A stretch of DNA of 32,969 nt, from contig SWDO01000023.1 in NCBI GenBank assembly GCA_005116895.1, positions 126,111-159,079 of the forward strand, written 5' to 3'. The notes under the pieces are model-generated. The model made no database searches. It worked only from the letters and a program-made list of their open reading frames with translations, and had not been told where the DNA came from. The stretch comes from Nitrospira sp. Its GTDB lineage: Bacteria > Nitrospirota > Nitrospiria > Nitrospirales > Nitrospiraceae. How positions within the stretch are numbered: position 1 is the first letter of the stretch; each line of letters begins with the position of its first letter. This document shows, one piece after another, positions 32,445-32,969 of this stretch. The translations under genes and the position numbers were made by a program.

Positions 32445-32963
32445 ATGAAAAAAGGACTGTTAGCCATAGTTGCGATGGCTGCCGTAGGATGTAGCGGAGT
32501 GGCCACCCAAAAGGCTGTCGGCGGGGAACCAACCGGTCCGGCCGTGGGATACGACATCCATGTCCAGGCGCCGCATATGATGGCGGATGGAACCCCCGGT
32601 GGCCCTTTCCATCATTACTGTAAAGGGATTTCCGATAAGATCCTGCAATGTCTGCTCTTCGAATCCACTGATCCAAAAGCTCCATTGGTTGCCGTCGAAT
32701 ATTTCATCGCCAAGGACCTCACGCGCAAGCTCCCAGCCATTCAGTGGCACCGGCATTTCCACGATCATAAGGTCGAGGTCGCAACTGGCCGAGTCCAAGT
32801 CCTGGATATGCCTGCTGACCAAGCGGCCAAAGTCGTAGAAATAGCAGCAGGGACAGACGGTATTGTTTATCAGTTGTGGCAGCACGGACAGGAATTCCCC
32901 GATGGGACGGTGAGTTTCCCGCAATCCCTCGGACATAAGTTTCCGGGCTATTCAGAGAAGTAG
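32445..32963 (+). CDS. DUF1264 (OBAP-like) family predicted lipoprotein
   Basis: The family region is recognisable: YDIHVQAPHMMADGTP, FHHYCKGISDKILQC, LLFESTDPKAPLVAVEYFI and a histidine-rich WHRHFHDHKVEV, as in DUF1264 proteins related to plant oil-body-associated proteins. The N-terminus has a short hydrophobic signal with lipobox AVGC, so it is probably lipidated and faces the periplasm. AGGAGG lies eight bases before the ATG at 32445; the GTG at 32442 is not needed. The 172-residue length is usual. The function is unknown; the clustered histidines could bind a metal or haem, which is inference. Confidence 0.86.
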   Translation: MKKGLLAIVAMAAVGCSGVATQKAVGGEPTGPAVGYDIHVQAPHMMADGTPGGPFHHYCKGISDKILQCLLFESTDPKAPLVAVEYFIAKDLTRKLPAIQWHRHFHDHKVEVATGRVQVLDMPADQAAKVVEIAAGTDGIVYQLWQHGQEFPDGTVSFPQSLGHKFPGYSEK

Positions 32964-32969
32964 CTCTCT

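Noticed and set aside
1..32969. Mobile elements, CRISPR arrays, tRNA or rRNA genes
   Set aside because: I saw no transposase or integrase motifs, no regularly spaced repeats and no tRNA T-loop patterns between genes.

Overview
The window looks like chromosomal backbone of a diderm (Gram-negative) bacterium. The evidence is several lipobox signal peptides, a large outer-membrane barrel protein, L,D-transpeptidases and Tat components. The order rpmH-rnpA-yidD-yidC-mnmE-mnmG-rsmG-parA-parB is the classic origin-proximal block of many bacteria. The protein sequences, the alginate-export-like porin and the neighbouring bactofilins remind me of Nitrospira (phylum Nitrospirota). That assignment is recognition-based inference; no rRNA gene is present to confirm it. 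I see no insertion sequence, prophage, CRISPR array, tRNA or rRNA.

Layout. Positions 1-3456 (+) hold the 3' part of a YbbP/FtsX-type ABC permease and a membrane-tethered metallo-beta-lactamase-fold protein. Positions 3566-4069 (-) hold a zinc-ribbon/PilZ protein with its own promoter. Positions 4290-11234 (-) are a tightly packed sugar-phosphate operon, read pgi-pgl-glk-rpiA, with ATGA-type overlaps; it ends in a Tat-signal M1 aminopeptidase. Positions 11420-14488 (-) are an envelope cluster: DUF4398-like lipoprotein, lipoprotein L,D-transpeptidase, second L,D-transpeptidase and an exported unknown.

A near-perfect sigma70 promoter at 14880-14908 starts the rightward block: rpmH (too short for ordinary ORF calling), rnpA, yidD, yidC, mnmE, mnmG, rsmG, parA and parB. 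Two parS palindromes bracket rsmG, and one contains its likely start codon. Two bactofilin genes follow parB, then mnmA, two TatA-type genes and an alginate-export-like porin with four close cysteine pairs. With mnmE, mnmG and mnmA together, the window encodes the protein set that makes both the C5 and 2-thio modifications of wobble uridine.

The right end (28391-32963) is a looser set of single genes: a ThrH-type phosphatase and a YkgJ-type cysteine-cluster protein (both -), an unknown 128-aa protein, an EVE-domain protein, a small HELGH metallopeptidase-like protein (-), a short PSP1/RicT-type protein and a DUF1264 lipoprotein.

I found no clear undescribed system such as a defence island or novel array. 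The best leads are the parS/rsmG overlap, the ParABS-bactofilin adjacency, the paired cysteines of the porin, the envelope cluster with a divergent L,D-transpeptidase, and the doubly anchored metallo-hydrolase.
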